A stretch of DNA of 33,578 nucleotides. Source: CAVPRW01 sp046727435 [NCBI: bacterium]. GTDB lineage: Bacteria > Tectomicrobia > Entotheonellia > J063. The translations under genes and the position numbers were made by a program. Location: contig JBKPCR010000273.1 in the NCBI GenBank assembly GCA_046727435.1, forward strand, positions 1 through 33,578, written 5' to 3'. This document shows, in pieces, positions 32,450 to 33,578 of this stretch. The notes below the pieces were generated by a model, which worked only from the letters and a program-made list of their open reading frames with translations, was not told where the DNA came from and made no database searches. The stretch's first letter is position 1. Each line of letters begins with the position of its first letter.

Positions 32450-33456
32450 TCCCAGGAACTTCTAATATGTTTAAGCGTAACACTTTTGTCACGTGTGCCC
32501 GCCCGAGAAGGAACTACCCGATGAGTCAGCCCGAGCAATGGCAACTGAGTAGCAATGCTGCCGAGATGTATGAACGATGCGTCGTCCCGTATCTCTTAGG
32601 TCCCTGGGCGCCAGGTCTCGTCGAACTCGCCGCCCTACAGCCAGGAGAGTGCGTGCTCGACGTCGCCTGTGGAACTGGAGTGGTAGCCCGTCTCGCCGCC
32701 CAAAAAGTCGGGACCACGGGACAGGTGACGGGCTTGGATCTGAACCCAGGAATGCTCGCCGTTGCCCGCTCGCTGCTACCGCTACCTGGAGCGCCCATCA
32801 CCTGGGTTGAATGTAGCGCGGTGGCAATGCAGCTGGCGGATGCGACATTTGATGTCGTCCTGTGCCAGCAGGGCTTACAGTTCTTTCCTGACAGGTCTGG
32901 AGCCCTGCGCGAGATGCGCCGTGTCCTGAGACCCGGCGGACGTCTGGTCCTCAGTGTCTGGAAAAAGGCAAGCCCGTATACCACAGCAATGCGCGAAGTG
33001 GTGGAGCGGCATATAGGCCCGGAGGCTGCGGCCCGACTGAGTGCCACCACAGGGCTGGGAGACGCCGAGGCATTGCACCGACTCCTCGTCGACGCCGGGT
33101 TCTCTGACGTCCACATTCGCCCCAGCGTGATGACGATACACGTGCCACCTGTAGCAGAGTTCGTGCTGAAGCATCTGGCTGCCACGCCTGTGGCTGGCGC
33201 GGTTGCCGCACTCAGCGAGGAGGCACGGACGGCCCTGGGCCAGGATTTCCATAGGGCGTTGCAGTCGTACGTCGATGGGGAGGGGGTCGCGTTTCCCAAC
33301 GAAGCCAACCTCGCGACAGCACATACGTAATGAGAGGGGCTTTGGGGAGAAGAGCAGTGCTGAACGGCTCACCGAGAAGAGCCTAACGAAGGCCTGGAGC
33401 CGACGCCTTCCAGCGTCCGCTGCGCTCCCGCTTCCAGGCGCGGCTCAGGCCCGGCG
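32444..33456 (+). mobile_element. Integron gene cassette carrying a methyltransferase
   Basis: Bounded on the left by the core G/TTAGGC (cut after 32443) and on the right by attC with R' core G/TTCGGG (cut after 33456). It holds one gene of 810 bp, 71 bp of leader after the left core and 50 bp between stop and attC. This one-gene, attC-tailed layout, pointing away from the integrase, is the standard cassette form. Confidence 0.7.
32521..33330 (+). CDS. Class I SAM-dependent methyltransferase (UbiE/type 11-like), cassette-borne
   Basis: 269-residue methyltransferase. N-terminal MSQPEQWQLSSNAAEMYERC is typical of small-molecule methyltransferases. SAM motif I is CVLDVACGTGVVARLAA, the ribose-binding acid is in VTGLDLNPGMLAVAR, the adenine region is VECSAVAMQLADATFDVVLC, and the post-motif is REMRRVLRPGGRLVLSVWK. 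The C-terminal third (AEALHRLLVDAGFSDVHIRP) also fits the type 11 group. Substrate unknown; cassette-borne relatives are sometimes guessed to modify antibiotics or quinones, without proof. The frame is open to 32467, but ATG 32521 has AGAAGGAA about 8 nt upstream. It is the only gene in the cassette and lies between two integron core sites, so it was probably acquired by cassette insertion. Confidence 0.88.
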   Translation: MSQPEQWQLSSNAAEMYERCVVPYLLGPWAPGLVELAALQPGECVLDVACGTGVVARLAAQKVGTTGQVTGLDLNPGMLAVARSLLPLPGAPITWVECSAVAMQLADATFDVVLCQQGLQFFPDRSGALREMRRVLRPGGRLVLSVWKKASPYTTAMREVVERHIGPEAAARLSATTGLGDAEALHRLLVDAGFSDVHIRPSVMTIHVPPVAEFVLKHLAATPVAGAVAALSEEARTALGQDFHRALQSYVDGEGVAFPNEANLATAHT

Positions 33457-33462
33457 TTCGGG
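33381..33462 (+). other. attC recombination site of the methyltransferase cassette
   Basis: R'' core GCCTAAC (33381-33387). L'' arm GGCCTG-g-AGCCG-a-CGCCT (33391-33408) pairs perfectly with AGGCG-CGGCT-CAGGCC (33436-33451), leaving two unpaired bases, G33397 and A33403. This is the arrangement of extrahelical bases used for strand choice by IntI. A 27-nt terminal loop lies between the arms. R' reads GTTCGGG, which departs from GTTRRRY at one or two positions, either natural or changed by what follows. About 82 bp in all, within the usual size. Confidence 0.82.
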
Positions 33463-33578
33463 TGTGCCGAGACAAACCGGCACGATGTGAAGGAGTGTAA
33501 GTCTCCGACAGTGAAGGTTTAGCCAACCACACTGGCCCCGAGTCATGCGCGCGCCTCGGTAACGGGGTCCGTGAAGCG
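33462..33578 (+). mobile_element. Possible 5' end of a group II intron inserted after attC
   Basis: Starts GTGTG, the group II 5' consensus (GUGYG). It then folds into successive stems: GTGCC...GGCAC (33464-33483), GGAG...CTCC, and CAGTG...CACTG, with GAGTCATGCGCG, GGTAACGGGG and GTGAAGCG further on, resembling domain I of bacterial group II introns. It begins right behind the attC hairpin, as class C introns do after stem-loops. The window ends before the reverse-transcriptase gene and domains V-VI, so this is not proven. Confidence 0.5.

Noticed and set aside
1-33578. CRISPR arrays, tRNA or rRNA genes, complete insertion sequences
   Set aside because: No regularly spaced repeats, cloverleaf-like sequence with CCA-proximal stem, rRNA signature or transposase frame was found on either strand.

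Overview
This is a GC-rich window from a Gram-negative-type bacterium. It has NikR, a TldD/PmbA pair, a Mosto-type molybdenum storage protein, an exported multicopper oxidase and an integron-type integrase. The mix of many acyl-CoA ligase, luciferase-like, DinB, CGNR and penicillin-acylase genes would fit an uncultivated soil or sponge lineage such as Tectomicrobia, Methylomirabilota or Nitrospirota. That placement is an impression from gene content, not a test. The window opens inside a penicillin-acylase gene and closes inside a structured RNA-like sequence, so both ends are cut.

Region 1 (1-9300) is an accessory stretch in which intact small genes alternate with gene remnants. Intact genes are a Pat-type acetyltransferase, two DinB-fold proteins, a CGNR regulator and Ada. 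The remnants come from a TPR protein, a class V aminotransferase, a second GNAT, an SDR, a GntR-like effector domain and a universal stress protein. A second, broken copy of the acylase 3' end lies at about 9150-9270, so the stretch of remnants sits between two direct copies of the same gene end.

Region 2 (9300-17400) is mostly catabolic: a 4-coumarate-type CoA ligase, a Cys-phosphatase, an exported protein of unknown role, a rhodanese, a group 1 luciferase-like flavoenzyme, a fatty-acyl-CoA ligase, a zinc alcohol dehydrogenase and a small alpha/beta-barrel protein. An exact inverted repeat flanks the second CoA ligase. It belongs to a family of GC-rich intergenic palindromes also seen near 12.1, 22.1 and 27.0 kb.

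Region 3 (17800-24100) holds tldD-pmbA followed 2 nt later by a lone YkoE-like ECF S component, then nikR and a two-gene ABC-3 family metal transporter. The transporter leader carries a site resembling the Geobacter-type NikR operator, which suggests nickel control. No substrate-binding protein is present.

Region 4 (24100-30300) has an orphan AraC-type response regulator with a second receiver-like domain, a broken and an intact molybdenum storage subunit, a multicopper oxidase with a Cys-rich insert, and a methyltransferase.

Region 5 (30500-33578) is an integron. An integron-type integrase on the minus strand carries an in-frame amber codon before its catalytic tyrosine. Pointing away from it is a gene cassette with a methyltransferase gene and a well-formed attC site. 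Directly after the attC hairpin begins a sequence that looks like the 5' end of a group II intron. A poorly characterised 700-bp segment lies between integrase and cassette.
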